Positions 1 through 7,961 of a DNA stretch of 64,000 bases are shown here, piece after piece. How positions within the stretch are numbered: the first letter of the stretch is position 1; every line of letters starts with the position of its first letter. Made by a program: the position numbers and the translations under genes. Under the pieces are notes generated by a model. The model did no database searches. It saw nothing but the letters and a program-made list of their open reading frames with translations, and had not been told where the DNA came from. The DNA is from JBEKTY01 sp049515555 (lineage in GTDB: Bacteria; Planctomycetota; Planctomycetia; Pirellulales; Thermoguttaceae), in contig JBEKTY010000005.1 of NCBI GenBank assembly GCA_049515555.1, positions 1 to 64,000 on the forward strand, read 5' to 3'.

Positions 1-99
1 GCGCGGCCGAAGCCACACGCTCAACGTCTTTACCTATGGAATAGGCATCCCCTAGAAAACACCTGTTGACAAGCTTAGAACAGGGACTTTGGAACTTAG

Positions 100-253
100 C
101 CCAGGGTTGCGGCGCAGCCGCTACCCTGGGTCGAGAGGGCACCGAACGATCCATACCCCAACGGGGTTTTGTCCTTCGTGGGCGCAACCCCGTTGAGGTT
201 GACACGAATTCGTGGCTCGCGTCCCAGGGTAGCGGCTGCGCCGCAACCCTGGG
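100..253. repeat. Long inverted repeat (cruciform-like)
   Basis: Two 31-bp arms at 100-130 and 223-253 are perfect reverse complements, built around CCCAGGGT and GCGGCGCAGCCGC. Inside them a second pair, CAACGGGGTT (about 159-168) and AACCCCGTTG, is also complementary, so the whole block can fold on itself. Reading frames across it look like repeat translations rather than proteins. I see no gene in 1-443. Confidence 0.8.
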
Positions 254-328
254 CTGGGCTACGGAGCCCCGTTGGGGCTCGCCAGAAAACCGCCCTAGCA
301 AACCGGAGAGATAAGGGGGAGAGATAAG

Positions 329-380
329 GGGACAGGCGCGCTTTCCCGGGACCAAAGCCCTCAATAAGCGCGCCTGTCCC
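329..380. repeat. Hairpin repeat, GGGACAGGCGCGC family
   Basis: A perfect 15-bp inverted repeat (329-343 with 366-380) around a 22-nt loop. A near-identical element in the same orientation lies at 1277-1342, so two copies flank the small gene at 444-1211. Confidence 0.75.
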
Positions 381-443
381 GCTTACCTCTCCCTCGGAAA
401 ACAGCTTCGCCATTTGCCACACTCCCCTGGGCAGACTCCTCTT

Positions 444-1211
444 TCAATCGGCATGCGTCCTTCTGTTTTCGGTCTTCCCGCAATAAACGTAATGCTCGTA
501 TGGGTGCTCGCCGAAATACGGGTGCGCCGCTACATCCGGGTATTCACGCAGATAGAAGGCACTATCGAAGTCAGCGGGTGGTGTGAGGTTACCTTTATCC
601 ATGCTAATCACCCGACCATCGCTAACTGTGATAACGCCGGTTGCGGGATTCTGATTTCCGAACAGAAACTTCGCCTTTCCGCTTACCAACAACTCATGCA
701 ATTCCCGCAATCTCGCCTCGGCTTCCTTCTCGTCGATTGTCTGCCAGAAATACCTGGAAATGGAATCGTCTTCAAATGTGATGCGACCTGCCGCCTCTTC
801 CCTATAGGGGATACACATGAATCGATCCCCTGATTCGTAGAACCAAAACTTATCGACCATCATGTTCAACTCATGGATTTCGCCTCTAACCGCTATCAAA
901 GAAACTCCATTATCCATCTTCAAAGAAGAAATCTCTTTCAGTTTGATCTGTTTCTTAAGTATCCCGAAGATGCCCCTCTTCCCAGGAACCAGCCACGTTT
1001 GGAACTTAACCGCGTCGTTGCCAAGTTCATTCAATAGAGTTATCTCGGTAGGGTACTCCTCGATTGTATGCCTGACATACTGTATTCTGTCGTCCGCTGT
1101 CAAACGCTGGTATTCTCCCTCCTTCAAGGAACCTTCGTCGTCCGGCAGCTGATCCAGGAACTCCAATGTATGAACATACCTTGCGTCCGCTCTTATAAGT
1201 CTATTCGCCAT
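444..1211 (-). CDS. Unknown protein with C-terminal YPDVA-type motif
   Basis: 255 residues with no signal peptide or membrane segment. I chose the ATG at 1211 because GAGGAAAGC lies just upstream; a longer reading to 1319 would run into the flanking hairpin repeat. The last 40 residues contain FDSAFYLREYPDVAAHPYF followed by HYVYCGKTENR. This matches the short YYLxxYPDVA...HYxxxGxxEGR motif found in assorted bacterial surface and glycosyltransferase proteins. The rest resembles nothing I recognise. The gene is clearly more AT-rich than its surroundings and sits between two copies of one hairpin repeat, which suggests it was acquired. I cannot assign a function. Confidence 0.7.
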   Translation of the reverse strand: MANRLIRADARYVHTLEFLDQLPDDEGSLKEGEYQRLTADDRIQYVRHTIEEYPTEITLLNELGNDAVKFQTWLVPGKRGIFGILKKQIKLKEISSLKMDNGVSLIAVRGEIHELNMMVDKFWFYESGDRFMCIPYREEAAGRITFEDDSISRYFWQTIDEKEAEARLRELHELLVSGKAKFLFGNQNPATGVITVSDGRVISMDKGNLTPPADFDSAFYLREYPDVAAHPYFGEHPYEHYVYCGKTENRRTHAD

Positions 1212-1276
1212 GCTTTCCTCACCTATAAGCCTGTACAGTTTGAGGCCGACATATCCAATCGACGGGATAAGGACGG

Positions 1277-1342
1277 GATAAGGGGGACAGGCGCGCTTTC
1301 CAGGGGCCAAAGTTCTCAATAAGCGCGCCTGTCCCCCTTATC
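1277..1342. repeat. Hairpin repeat, GGGACAGGCGCGC family
   Basis: Perfect 22-bp arms (1277-1298 and 1321-1342). This is the second copy of the element at 329-380, in the same orientation. Confidence 0.8.
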
Positions 1343-1423
1343 TCCGCCCGCACTCATTTACGCCTATCCCATGCTTGTTCGCCCGAATGTCGGTGTGCGC
1401 TGTTCCTGCCGTGTGGGCAAGGG

Positions 1424-1468
1424 CCCTAACCCTAGCCCTCTCCCGGAGGGAGAGGGGACCGGGCATGC
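1424..1468. repeat. CCCTCTCCCGGAGGGAGAGGG repeat
   Basis: A palindromic repeat centred on CTCTCCCGGAGGGAGAGG followed by GGACCGGGCAT. Related copies occur at 16601-16659, 46281-46325, 50205-50250 and 59330-59370, and a variant lies inside asnS at 15691-15740. Confidence 0.7.
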
Positions 1469-1489
1469 GCGGTTCGTTTCGACGGACGG

Positions 1490-1640
1490 GAATGCTTCCG
1501 TCCGTCGTCCGTCGTCCGTCGTCCGTCGCTGGTTCTGGTGGGACTTCGCCGGGCTTGTCCCACCCTACGACTCCCGCCCGTCGTCCGTCGCCCGTCGTCC
1601 GTCGCGGTTTTGGTGGGGCTCGCTATCGCTCGACCCACCC
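1490..1640. repeat. CGTCCGT low-complexity tract and GCTCGACCCACC repeat
   Basis: Short tandem runs of CGTCCGT/CGCCCGT are interleaved with the palindrome GTGGGGCTCGC...GCTCGACCCACC. The same pair of motifs recurs at 4096-4227. There is no credible coding sequence in 1212-1796. Confidence 0.65.
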
Positions 1641-1653
1641 TGATATTGTATCC

Positions 1654-1782
1654 GGCACACGCCGTGTGCCGTCCGCTGGGGCGGAAAAAGATATGGCAGA
1701 CGGCACACGGCGTGTGCCTGATACTTTGGGCGGACGGCACACGGCGTGTGCCTGATACATTCGGCGGCACACGGCGTGTGCC
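1654..1782. repeat. Array of four GGCACACGGCGTGTGCC palindromes
   Basis: 17-bp palindromes start at 1654, 1702, 1736 and 1766. The first has a central change but stays symmetrical. Spacers are unequal (31, 17 and 13 nt) and share bits such as GATAC. A degenerate relative lies near 9738-9790. The irregular, related spacers argue against CRISPR. Confidence 0.8.
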
Positions 1783-1796
1783 GGATACATTAAGGC

Positions 1797-2633
1797 TCAG
1801 CCGGCCAGCGCCTTTTCGGCGGCTTGGCGGATGTATTTCTCGCTGGGGTCGCTGCGCGAGTCGCGCAGGTAGGTATAGATCTTTGCGGCCTCGGCCTGCT
1901 TGCCCGCCGCCTGGAGCTTTTCGGCCAGCAGCATGCAATGCTTGGTGGCTTGGATGCGTTCCCAGCCGGGCTGGGCGCCGGCGGCTTTGATGAGGAGGTC
2001 GGCCGAGGCGGCGTCGCCCGCTCGGGCCAGGGCCCAGCCGGCGGCCAGGCGGACCTCGCGATCCTCGTCGGCCAGCGCCGCCTGGAGGGCGGGGGCCGAC
2101 TGCGGGTCGCCCACGGCCCCCAGTCCCTGGACGACGTTCAGCCGGCACTTGCCCTGGGCGGCCCCCAGAGCGGCGCGGAACTGCTCGGCCGCGCCCTGGC
2201 CGATGGCCACCAGGGCCATGGCCGCCGGGGCGCTAAGCTCCTCGTCGCACAGCAGCTTGCCCAGGGCCGGCGCGGACTCGCTGCGGCCGGCCCATTGCAG
2301 CTCCTGGCACAGGTAGCCCCGCACGTACTTCGACCGCTCGCCGGACAATTCTCCGGCCAACGTCTCGCAGAACTGCCGCCGGCCGTCCTCGTCCTTCGTC
2401 TGCAGGTAGAAGTTGGCCAGGCAGTGCAGTGCGTAATGCGGCTTGACGTCCTGATCGCTGCCGGGCTGGCCCAGCATGTCGATCAGTCCCAGTATGCTCT
2501 CCTTGCCGCCCTTGTGGATCTCGGCGATCGCCCGCTCGATCTTCTGCTTATCGACGCCGGTGCAGTACATGCCGCGCGCGTCGGGGTCGGGCATCTGGGC
2601 GACCAGCGTTTTCAATTGTTCTGAGGCTGACAT
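1797..2633 (-). CDS. HEAT-repeat protein
   Basis: 278 residues, mostly helical repeats in pairs with the HEAT/PBS-lyase pattern (for example GLGAVGDPQSAPALQAAL then DREVRLAAGWALARAGD, about residues 168-210). Such solenoids bind protein or cofactor partners and are usually not enzymes themselves. No signal peptide is visible. An AAGGA element about 8 nt before the ATG supports the start. The next upstream gene on the same strand is a Tat-exported oxidoreductase, about 190 bp away across a repeat block, so co-transcription is possible but not shown. Confidence 0.85.
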   Translation of the reverse strand: MSASEQLKTLVAQMPDPDARGMYCTGVDKQKIERAIAEIHKGGKESILGLIDMLGQPGSDQDVKPHYALHCLANFYLQTKDEDGRRQFCETLAGELSGERSKYVRGYLCQELQWAGRSESAPALGKLLCDEELSAPAAMALVAIGQGAAEQFRAALGAAQGKCRLNVVQGLGAVGDPQSAPALQAALADEDREVRLAAGWALARAGDAASADLLIKAAGAQPGWERIQATKHCMLLAEKLQAAGKQAEAAKIYTYLRDSRSDPSEKYIRQAAEKALAG

Positions 2634-2663
2634 AACGGTTATCCTTTGGTGAGTGGTTTTGCG

Positions 2664-2823
2664 GTGGTGATTGGGAGTCAGGAGTCAGGAGACAGGAGTC
2701 AGAAGGTAGGAGCCAGACGAAGAAGTCGTGAAGCGACTTCGCCGGTTCCCAAATTCCGACCCCCCCTCCGCGTTCCTCCCTCCCAACTCCTGTCTTCTGA
2801 CTTCTGACTCCTGACTTCTTCCT
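2664..2823. repeat. GGAGTCAGGAGTCAG low-complexity repeat
   Basis: Runs of GGAGTCAGGAGTC, followed by the reverse-complement CTGACTCCTGAC type near 2795-2818, so the intergenic block can form a hairpin. The same family occurs at 48940-49175 and 58231-58340. Confidence 0.65.
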
Positions 2824-2825
2824 CC

Positions 2826-4049
2826 TCACAGCCGCCACGGCGCCCTCGTCGGCTGGTTGACCAGGCGGTTGGCCTCGTCGTCGCCGACGACCTGGTGATT
2901 GTCCGGATCGTAGCGCAGTTTGCGGCCGCAGCGCATGGCGACGTTCATGAGGTGGTAGACCGTGGCCACGCGGAGCGAGGCGGCCGCGTTGCCGCCGGCC
3001 GGCTTCCGCTGCTTGACCGCCTCGCTGAAGCCCAGCAGGGGCGGGGGATCGGGCATGGCGTCCAGCCGCTTTTGGTCTTCCGCGCTCAGCAGCTTGCGGA
3101 GCTCGCCCTCGCCGGTGTTCTTCGACTGGAGCCGATCGTAGTCGGGCCCCCACTCGTTGCTGGTAAACACCAGCGTGAATCCGTCGGCGTACTTCATCTC
3201 GACCCAGCCCCAGACCATGCAGCATTCGGGGTGCATGGGCGGGGCGAAGGGCGTGATCTCGACCGGAGACGTGACGTCGCGGCCGTACTGGTAGCAGGGG
3301 CCGTCCAGGTGATGGTGGGCCATGTCCGACAGCCCGCCGCCCTCATAGTCCCAGTAGCCGCGATGGGTGCCGCCGAAGCGATGGGGCTGATAGGGCCGCA
3401 GCGGCGCGGGGCCGCAATACATGTCCCAATCCAGGTTGGCGGGCACGGGCTGGACCTTGTACTTCACCATGCCGCTCCATTCCTTGACCTTTACGCCGCC
3501 CCGCTCGACCAACACGCAGTCGCACTGTTTCAGCAGTCCGCTGTCGAAGATTTTGCGGATCTTGCGGTTGGCGCCGAAGCGGCCGTAGGTGCCGATCTGG
3601 AAGATGCGGCCGAAGCGGCGCTCGGCCTCGGCCACGGCCCGGCCCTCGGCGATGAAGCGGCACATGGGCTTCTCGCAGAGCACGTCCTTGCCGGCCTCCA
3701 TGGCGGCGATCGAGATCAGGGCGTGCCAGCCGGGGTGCGTGGCGATGGCCACCACGTCGATGTCCTTGCGCTCCAGGACCTTGCGGTAGTCGGTGTAGAT
3801 GGTCTTGTCGTCGGCCTGGTCCTTGAATCGCACGTCGCAGGAGGCCAGGCGGCGGACGCCCTTTCCCAGTCCCTCGAAGGTTCCGCCGCCGCGGCCGCCG
3901 CAGCCGATCAGCGCCCCGCCCAGGCTCTCGCTGGGCGGGAGCTGGCCCGGGCCGCCCAGCACGTGCCGCGGCACGATGGCCGCCGCGGCGCCTGCGGCCG
4001 CCCCCTGCAAAAAATTCCGGCGACTGAATCCGCCTTTTCGCTTGTCCAT
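2826..4049 (-). CDS. Tat-exported Gfo/Idh/MocA oxidoreductase
   Basis: 407 residues. The N-terminus carries a twin-arginine export signal (SRRNFLQGAAAG, residues 8-19) ending near VLGG. A Rossmann NAD(P)-binding domain follows, with the family motifs AIATHPGWHA and GKDVLCEKPMC (EKP is the conserved catalytic-face motif). The C-terminal half is the family's substrate domain. I chose ATG 4049, preceded by GGGAGGTCGC; the longer reading frame is repeat-derived. Planctomycetes carry many exported members, probably acting on sugars or inositols, but the substrate cannot be read from the sequence. Downstream is the HEAT-repeat gene. Confidence 0.9.
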   Translation of the reverse strand: MDKRKGGFSRRNFLQGAAAGAAAAIVPRHVLGGPGQLPPSESLGGALIGCGGRGGGTFEGLGKGVRRLASCDVRFKDQADDKTIYTDYRKVLERKDIDVVAIATHPGWHALISIAAMEAGKDVLCEKPMCRFIAEGRAVAEAERRFGRIFQIGTYGRFGANRKIRKIFDSGLLKQCDCVLVERGGVKVKEWSGMVKYKVQPVPANLDWDMYCGPAPLRPYQPHRFGGTHRGYWDYEGGGLSDMAHHHLDGPCYQYGRDVTSPVEITPFAPPMHPECCMVWGWVEMKYADGFTLVFTSNEWGPDYDRLQSKNTGEGELRKLLSAEDQKRLDAMPDPPPLLGFSEAVKQRKPAGGNAAASLRVATVYHLMNVAMRCGRKLRYDPDNHQVVGDDEANRLVNQPTRAPWRL

Positions 4050-4095
4050 GATGCGACCTCCCCAAAAAAGGTTTGATGAAACCGAATCACGATCC

Positions 4096-4227
4096 GTAGG
4101 GCGGGTCGAGCGCAGCGAGCCCCACCGGAGACACGACGGAGGACGGGCGACGGACGGAAGCACTCCAGCCCGTCGTCCGTCGTCCGTCGAAAATGGTGGG
4201 GCTCGCTAACGCTCGACCCACCCTACT
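4096..4227. repeat. GTGGGGCTCGC / CGTCCGTCG repeat block
   Basis: Two oppositely oriented copies of the GGGTCGAGCGnnnGCGAGCCCCAC palindrome (about 4099-4124 and 4195-4223) flank a CGTCCGT tract. It is the same composite as 1490-1640. Confidence 0.7.
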
Positions 4228-4250
4228 AATCACTAGCAACGCAAACGAAT

Positions 4251-5111
4251 CTACAAATACTCCTGGTAGGTGGGCGTGATGACCAGCTCGGGCACGATCA
4301 CGTTGGCCGGCAATTTAGCCAGCGCGACCACGCAGGCCCCGATGTCGGCGGGATGGACCATGCGGGCTTTTTTTTCGGCGGGCACAGGCACGGGCCGCTG
4401 CTCCAGGATCGGCGTGTCTACCTCGCCGGGATAGATGTTCGTGATGCGGATGCCGTTGGGGCGTTCTTCCAGGCCCACGGCGGTGCCCAGGGCGGTGGCG
4501 GCGAACTTCGAGGCGCAGTAGGCCGGCCCGGCCAGGGCCAGGGCCCGCTTGCCCGCAATCGACGAAATGTTGACCACCAGTCCCTGGCGGCGCTGGCGCA
4601 TGCCCGGCAGCACGGCCCGCAGCACGTTGTACAGGCCCGTGCAGTTGATGCTCATGACGCGGTCGAAGTCGGCCGGATCCAGCTCGGCCATCGTCCGCCG
4701 GGCCACGTTTATGCCGGCGCTGTTGACGACGATGTCCAGCGGGCCCAGCTCGCTGACGGCCCAGGCCACCAGCCGATCGACCTCTGCCCGGTTGGCAACG
4801 TCGCAGGCGGAGAACAGGGGACGCGGGGACGGGGGGACAGCAGGACGCGGAGACACGGAGACGCGGGGACGCGGGGACGGGGGGACCACGCCTTGCGGCG
4901 TCTCTTCTCCGTGTCTCCGCGTCTCCGCGTCTCCGCGTCCTTCCTCGTCCGCTGCCGGCCCGGCGATCAGGTCGGCCGCCCGGCGGAGCCGCGCCGCGTC
5001 GCGGCCGCTGATGGCCACCCGGCACCCCTCGGCGGCCAGCGCGCGGGCAATTCCCAAGCCGATCCCGCTCCCGCCGCCGGTGATAAGGGCCGTCTGGCCT
5101 GTAAGCTCCAT
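4251..5111 (-). CDS. Short-chain dehydrogenase/reductase with repeat-derived insert
   Basis: 286 residues. The NAD(P) glycine motif is TGGGSGIG (residues 11-18). The active site is NISSIAG with YCASK, the usual Ser-Tyr-Lys set. NSAGIN is the NNAG-equivalent. The fold matches 3-oxoacyl-ACP-reductase-like SDRs, but the substrate is unknown. Residues about 54-100 are a Pro/Arg/Ser-rich segment encoded by the tandem GACGCGGGGACACGG repeat. They sit between helix 2 and strand 3, before the family's ACDV motif. Without this segment the protein would be about 240 residues, the usual SDR size. Confidence 0.88.
   Translation of the reverse strand: MELTGQTALITGGGSGIGLGIARALAAEGCRVAISGRDAARLRRAADLIAGPAADEEGRGDAETRRHGEETPQGVVPPSPRPRVSVSPRPAVPPSPRPLFSACDVANRAEVDRLVAWAVSELGPLDIVVNSAGINVARRTMAELDPADFDRVMSINCTGLYNVLRAVLPGMRQRRQGLVVNISSIAGKRALALAGPAYCASKFAATALGTAVGLEERPNGIRITNIYPGEVDTPILEQRPVPVPAEKKARMVHPADIGACVVALAKLPANVIVPELVITPTYQEYL
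4812..4952. repeat. GCGGAGACACGGAGACGCGG repeat inside the SDR gene
   Basis: Degenerate tandem units of GGACGCGG/GGAGACACGG, followed by their complement (CCGTGTCTCCGCGTCTCC), form a large imperfect hairpin. It is read through in frame by the SDR gene. Confidence 0.75.
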
Positions 5112-5142
5112 GTGCTTCTCAGCCTCACCCTGGGAGGGATGT

Positions 5143-5304
5143 TACTTGTGGAATGTTCAATGCTCAAATGTTCAATGTTCAATGTCCGGCGACCACCGCA
5201 ACCAGGCCCCACAAACGGCCCACAGCCGCCCTCCGCCGGCCATTAGCCATTAGCGATTAGCCATTGGTCATTGAACATTGGTCATTGAACATTGGTCATT
5301 CCGC
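5143..5304. repeat. Intergenic ATTGAACATTGG / TTCAATGTTC repeats
   Basis: Short repeats of TTCAATG(C/T)TC near 5156-5183 and of CATTGGTCATTGAA near 5263-5300, plus ATTAGCCATTAG units. These are complementary families, so the whole region can fold. No gene is seen. Confidence 0.6.
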
Positions 5305-5305
5305 G

Positions 5306-6331
5306 TTACGGTTTCAGGATCACTTTCAGCAGTCCTTCGGTCGGCTGTCGCAAGCGGTCGAACCACAGCGGGCCGTCGGCCAAGGGGGCCACGGCGCTGA
5401 TTAGCGGCTCGGCCTGCACGGCGCCGCGGGCCAGCAGTTCCAGGCCGGCGGGGTACTCGCCGCACGAGCCGCACGAGCCCGCCAGCGTAAGCTGCCGCGT
5501 GACCACCGCCTGGAGCGGCAAGGGGACGCTGGGGGCCAGGTTGCCGACCAGGGTCAGGTGCCCGCCCTTGCGGAGGCAGGCGACGGCCGTGGCCACGCTG
5601 GCGGCGATGCCCACCGCCTCGATGGCCAGCGCGGCGCCGCGGCCGGCGGTGCGGCGGATGATTTCGGCGGGCACGTCGGCGTCGGCCCGCAGCGCGTCGT
5701 CGGCGCCCAGGCGGCGGGCCAGGTCCAGCCGCCGCTGGTCGAGGTCTACGGCGATGATCGGCCCGTAGCCGCCCGCCCGCAAGGCCTGGATCACCAGCAG
5801 GCCGATCAGCCCCGAGCCCACGACCACGACCGTCTCGTCGCCGGGCGGCGCCCGCCCCACGGCGTGCAGGGCCACCGACAGCGGCTCGACCAGCGCCGCA
5901 TGCTCGAAGCTCAGCCCGTCGGGCAGCCGGTGCAGGATCCGCTGCGGCACGGCCAGGTACTCGGCGAAGGCCCCGTGGCAGCGATACTCGTCGCAGGAGA
6001 CGCCCAGCACCCGCCGCCGGTCACAGAGATTGATCTCACCGCGGCGGCAGAACCAGCAGTCGCCGCAGAAGACGGTGGAATCGAAGGTCACGCGGTCGCC
6101 CACGCTCCAGCCGCTGACCTCGGGGCCGAGTTGGGCCACCACCCCCGCCGCCTCGTGCCCCATGACGATCGGCGGGCGGCGGCGGCCGGTGCTCCCGTCC
6201 ATGCCGTGCACGTCGCTGCCGCAGATGCCGCAGGCGGCAACCTGCAGCAAGACTTCGCCGGGCCCAATCGCCGGCAGGGGCCAGTCCTCGAGCTGGAAAT
6301 GATCGTAGCGGGTCAGCACCAGGGCCTTCAT
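5306..6331 (-). CDS. Zinc-dependent medium-chain alcohol dehydrogenase
   Basis: 341 residues. The catalytic-zinc region is CGICGSDVHG (about 37-46) with GHEAAG. The structural-zinc loop is CGDCWFCRRGEINLC. The nucleotide-binding motif GSGLIG follows in the second half. The pattern fits the sorbitol/threonine/galactitol-phosphate dehydrogenase branch: NAD(P)-dependent oxidation of a polyol or amino alcohol in the cytoplasm, with the substrate not determinable. I chose ATG 6331, since family members begin MKALV or similar; the upstream extension to 6409 is not family-like. Confidence 0.9.
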   Translation of the reverse strand: MKALVLTRYDHFQLEDWPLPAIGPGEVLLQVAACGICGSDVHGMDGSTGRRRPPIVMGHEAAGVVAQLGPEVSGWSVGDRVTFDSTVFCGDCWFCRRGEINLCDRRRVLGVSCDEYRCHGAFAEYLAVPQRILHRLPDGLSFEHAALVEPLSVALHAVGRAPPGDETVVVVGSGLIGLLVIQALRAGGYGPIIAVDLDQRRLDLARRLGADDALRADADVPAEIIRRTAGRGAALAIEAVGIAASVATAVACLRKGGHLTLVGNLAPSVPLPLQAVVTRQLTLAGSCGSCGEYPAGLELLARGAVQAEPLISAVAPLADGPLWFDRLRQPTEGLLKVILKP

Positions 6332-6435
6332 GATGCCGCCAGGGTAGCACCCGCCGGGAAGAAAAGCAATCCTCCGCGTCCTTCGCGCCCGGCAGGTCGA
6401 GCCGCGCAATGACTCCGGGTGGAAAAGATGTCAGG

Positions 6436-6503
6436 AAAAGGTGTCAGGAACCGTCATTATTGCACGATTCCTTTATCTGCAAGAATGGTTCCTGACACCT
6501 TTT
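6436..6503. repeat. Hairpin repeat, GGTGTCAGGAACC family
   Basis: Perfect 17-bp arms (6436-6452 and 6487-6503) reading AAAAGGTGTCAGGAACC and its complement. It begins 1 nt after the stop of the anti-sigma gene, so it could stabilise the mRNA end or terminate it. Confidence 0.8.
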
Positions 6504-6504
6504 G

Positions 6505-6933
6505 TTACTCGGCCTGGGCCCGCTCCTTCTCCAGCACCACGCAGTTGCCGGCCGCGTTGTACTCGACCCGCGACATGAAGGCCTTCATCAGCATCACGCC
6601 GCGGCCGGTGGGCTGATGGACCTGCTCGTCGCAGGTGGGGTCGGGCAGGGCCTCTGGATTGAACCCGCCGCCCTCGTCGGCGATCTCGATCCGGACGCGA
6701 TGGGGATAGAGGCAGCAGCTTACGCGGATGTGCTTGGCCGTGTCGAAGTGGTTGCCATGCTGGATGGCGTTGGACAGGGCTTCCTCGATGGCCAGGTGGA
6801 TGCTGAACACGTCGCGCTGCACCCAGTGGCGGGCTTCGAGTTGCTCGACCACGTCGTTGAGCACCTGCCGGCACGCCGCGGCGTCGCTGGAGATCACCCG
6901 ATCGCACCGCCAAAGAGATTGCTGCTCGGACAT
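6505..6933 (-). CDS. RsbW-type anti-sigma factor kinase (HATPase)
   Basis: 142 residues from ATG 6933. GHKL ATPase boxes are visible: EEALSNAIQHGN (N box), DEGGGF (G1) and GRGVML (G2). In partner switching such a kinase binds a sigma factor and phosphorylates a STAS antagonist. The STAS gene lies directly upstream, its stop abutting a possible GTG start at 6954; ATGs at 6942 and 6933 are alternatives, and none has a strong ribosome binding site. The arrangement implies translational coupling and a shared signalling role. No sigma factor or PP2C phosphatase is next to it. Confidence 0.88.
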   Translation of the reverse strand: MSEQQSLWRCDRVISSDAAACRQVLNDVVEQLEARHWVQRDVFSIHLAIEEALSNAIQHGNHFDTAKHIRVSCCLYPHRVRIEIADEGGGFNPEALPDPTCDEQVHQPTGRGVMLMKAFMSRVEYNAAGNCVVLEKERAQAE

Positions 6934-6954
6934 GGTGAGCATGCGCAGAATCAC

Positions 6955-7308
6955 TCAGAAAGCCGCCAGCGCATCGGCCTCGTCATCCTTGATGTCGAAC
7001 AGCCGATTGAGCTTGGTGATGGCGAAAACCTCGTAAATTTCCGGGCGAATGTTGGTGAGTTTGAGCGTGCCGCCGTGGGCCTTCATTTTGCGGTCCAGAG
7101 TAATCAGCTTGCCCAAGGCGGCGCTGGAGAGAAAATCGACGTCCGAGAAGTTCAGCAGCAACTTGTCGCGATGGTCGACTTCGACCAGTTGAAACATCTC
7201 GCTTCCCAACTCCTGGATGTTGATGTCCTCGACGATCTTGCGGTCGCGAAATCGAACTACCGTTACGTCGCCGATCTCGGTCACGTCCAGACGTCGTAGC
7301 GCGGTCAT
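6955..7308 (-). CDS. STAS-domain anti-anti-sigma factor
   Basis: 117 residues. The STAS fold signature is NFSDVDFLSSAALG; the Ser-Ser there is the usual kinase target. The start at ATG 7308 is supported by AAGGAG 9 nt upstream. It is the expected antagonist partner of the RsbW-like kinase encoded immediately downstream, and together they form a two-gene partner-switch module controlling an unidentified sigma factor or response. Confidence 0.88.
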   Translation of the reverse strand: MTALRRLDVTEIGDVTVVRFRDRKIVEDINIQELGSEMFQLVEVDHRDKLLLNFSDVDFLSSAALGKLITLDRKMKAHGGTLKLTNIRPEIYEVFAITKLNRLFDIKDDEADALAAF

Positions 7309-7460
7309 CCGGAGTAACTCCTTGATGGAAAGAGTTTGGCGCCGGGGCAAAGGGCACCCGGTGGGGCCTCCACCATAGTAACGGGCCGTTGCCGGGCGGT
7401 CAAGCCGGCGGCCGGGGGCTAAGCGCGGCATGCGCCGGCGCGACGGTCAGGCGTCGGCCG

Positions 7461-7754
7461 TCAGCCGCCCGGTTTCTGCATGGCCCAACTGTGTAGGACC
7501 AGGACTACCCCCAATGAGAGTAGCGACCAACCGACGTACTCGGGCGGGCAGATGGTCTTCTTGGTGACCTTCCCGTCGCTGGCGGTCAGGGCTTGTGTGG
7601 TGGCACTGACGGCAGCCAAGGGGTGGCCGGTACGCTCGGCCAGAAACTGGGTGAATTCCGCGGTGAGCTCGATGCGATCGATAACGCGAAACTGGATCCC
7701 CAGCAGGAGCAGCACCAGCCCCGCCAGGTAATACTGATTTCGGGTAATTTCCAT
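7461..7754 (-). CDS. Small two-helix membrane protein, unknown
   Basis: 97 residues from ATG 7754, preceded by AAAGGGGT. There are two hydrophobic segments: residues about 9-24 (YLAGLVLLLLGIQF) and about 73-90 (VGWSLLSLGVVLVLHSW). The hydrophilic middle of about 50 residues would lie in one compartment. No known family is recognised. It lies between the STAS and motB genes, all on the minus strand. Confidence 0.65.
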   Translation of the reverse strand: MEITRNQYYLAGLVLLLLGIQFRVIDRIELTAEFTQFLAERTGHPLAAVSATTQALTASDGKVTKKTICPPEYVGWSLLSLGVVLVLHSWAMQKPGG

Positions 7755-7915
7755 GGCTACCCCTTTGCCGGCGATCGCAGATGAACAATCCGGCAATGAA
7801 CCCCGCAATGGGCGTTTCGGCCCCGGGCGTGGGCCGGCATCAGATTTTTCGGCGTAAGTGGTTTCCTAGCGAGAAGATCGGTATTGCGGATTGCGTGATA
7901 GATGTTTGGGGATTT

Positions 7916-7950
7916 GGGGATTTAGGGATTTACCGCGCCCCTAAATCCCC
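7916..7950. repeat. 12-bp perfect inverted repeat after motB
   Basis: GGGGATTTAGGG (7916-7927) pairs with 7939-7950 across an 11-nt loop, 11 bp past the motB stop. There is no U-tract, so a terminator role is uncertain. Confidence 0.6.
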
Positions 7951-7961
7951 GAAGCCCTTTC

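Noticed and set aside
1375..1755. Small ORFs in the repeat region 1.3-2.0 kb
   Set aside because: Their sequences are translations of CGTCCGT, GGCACACGG and CTCTCCC repeats.
1654..1782. CRISPR array
   Set aside because: The repeats are only 17 bp, perfectly palindromic, with spacers of 31, 17 and 13 nt that share sequence; no cas genes nearby.
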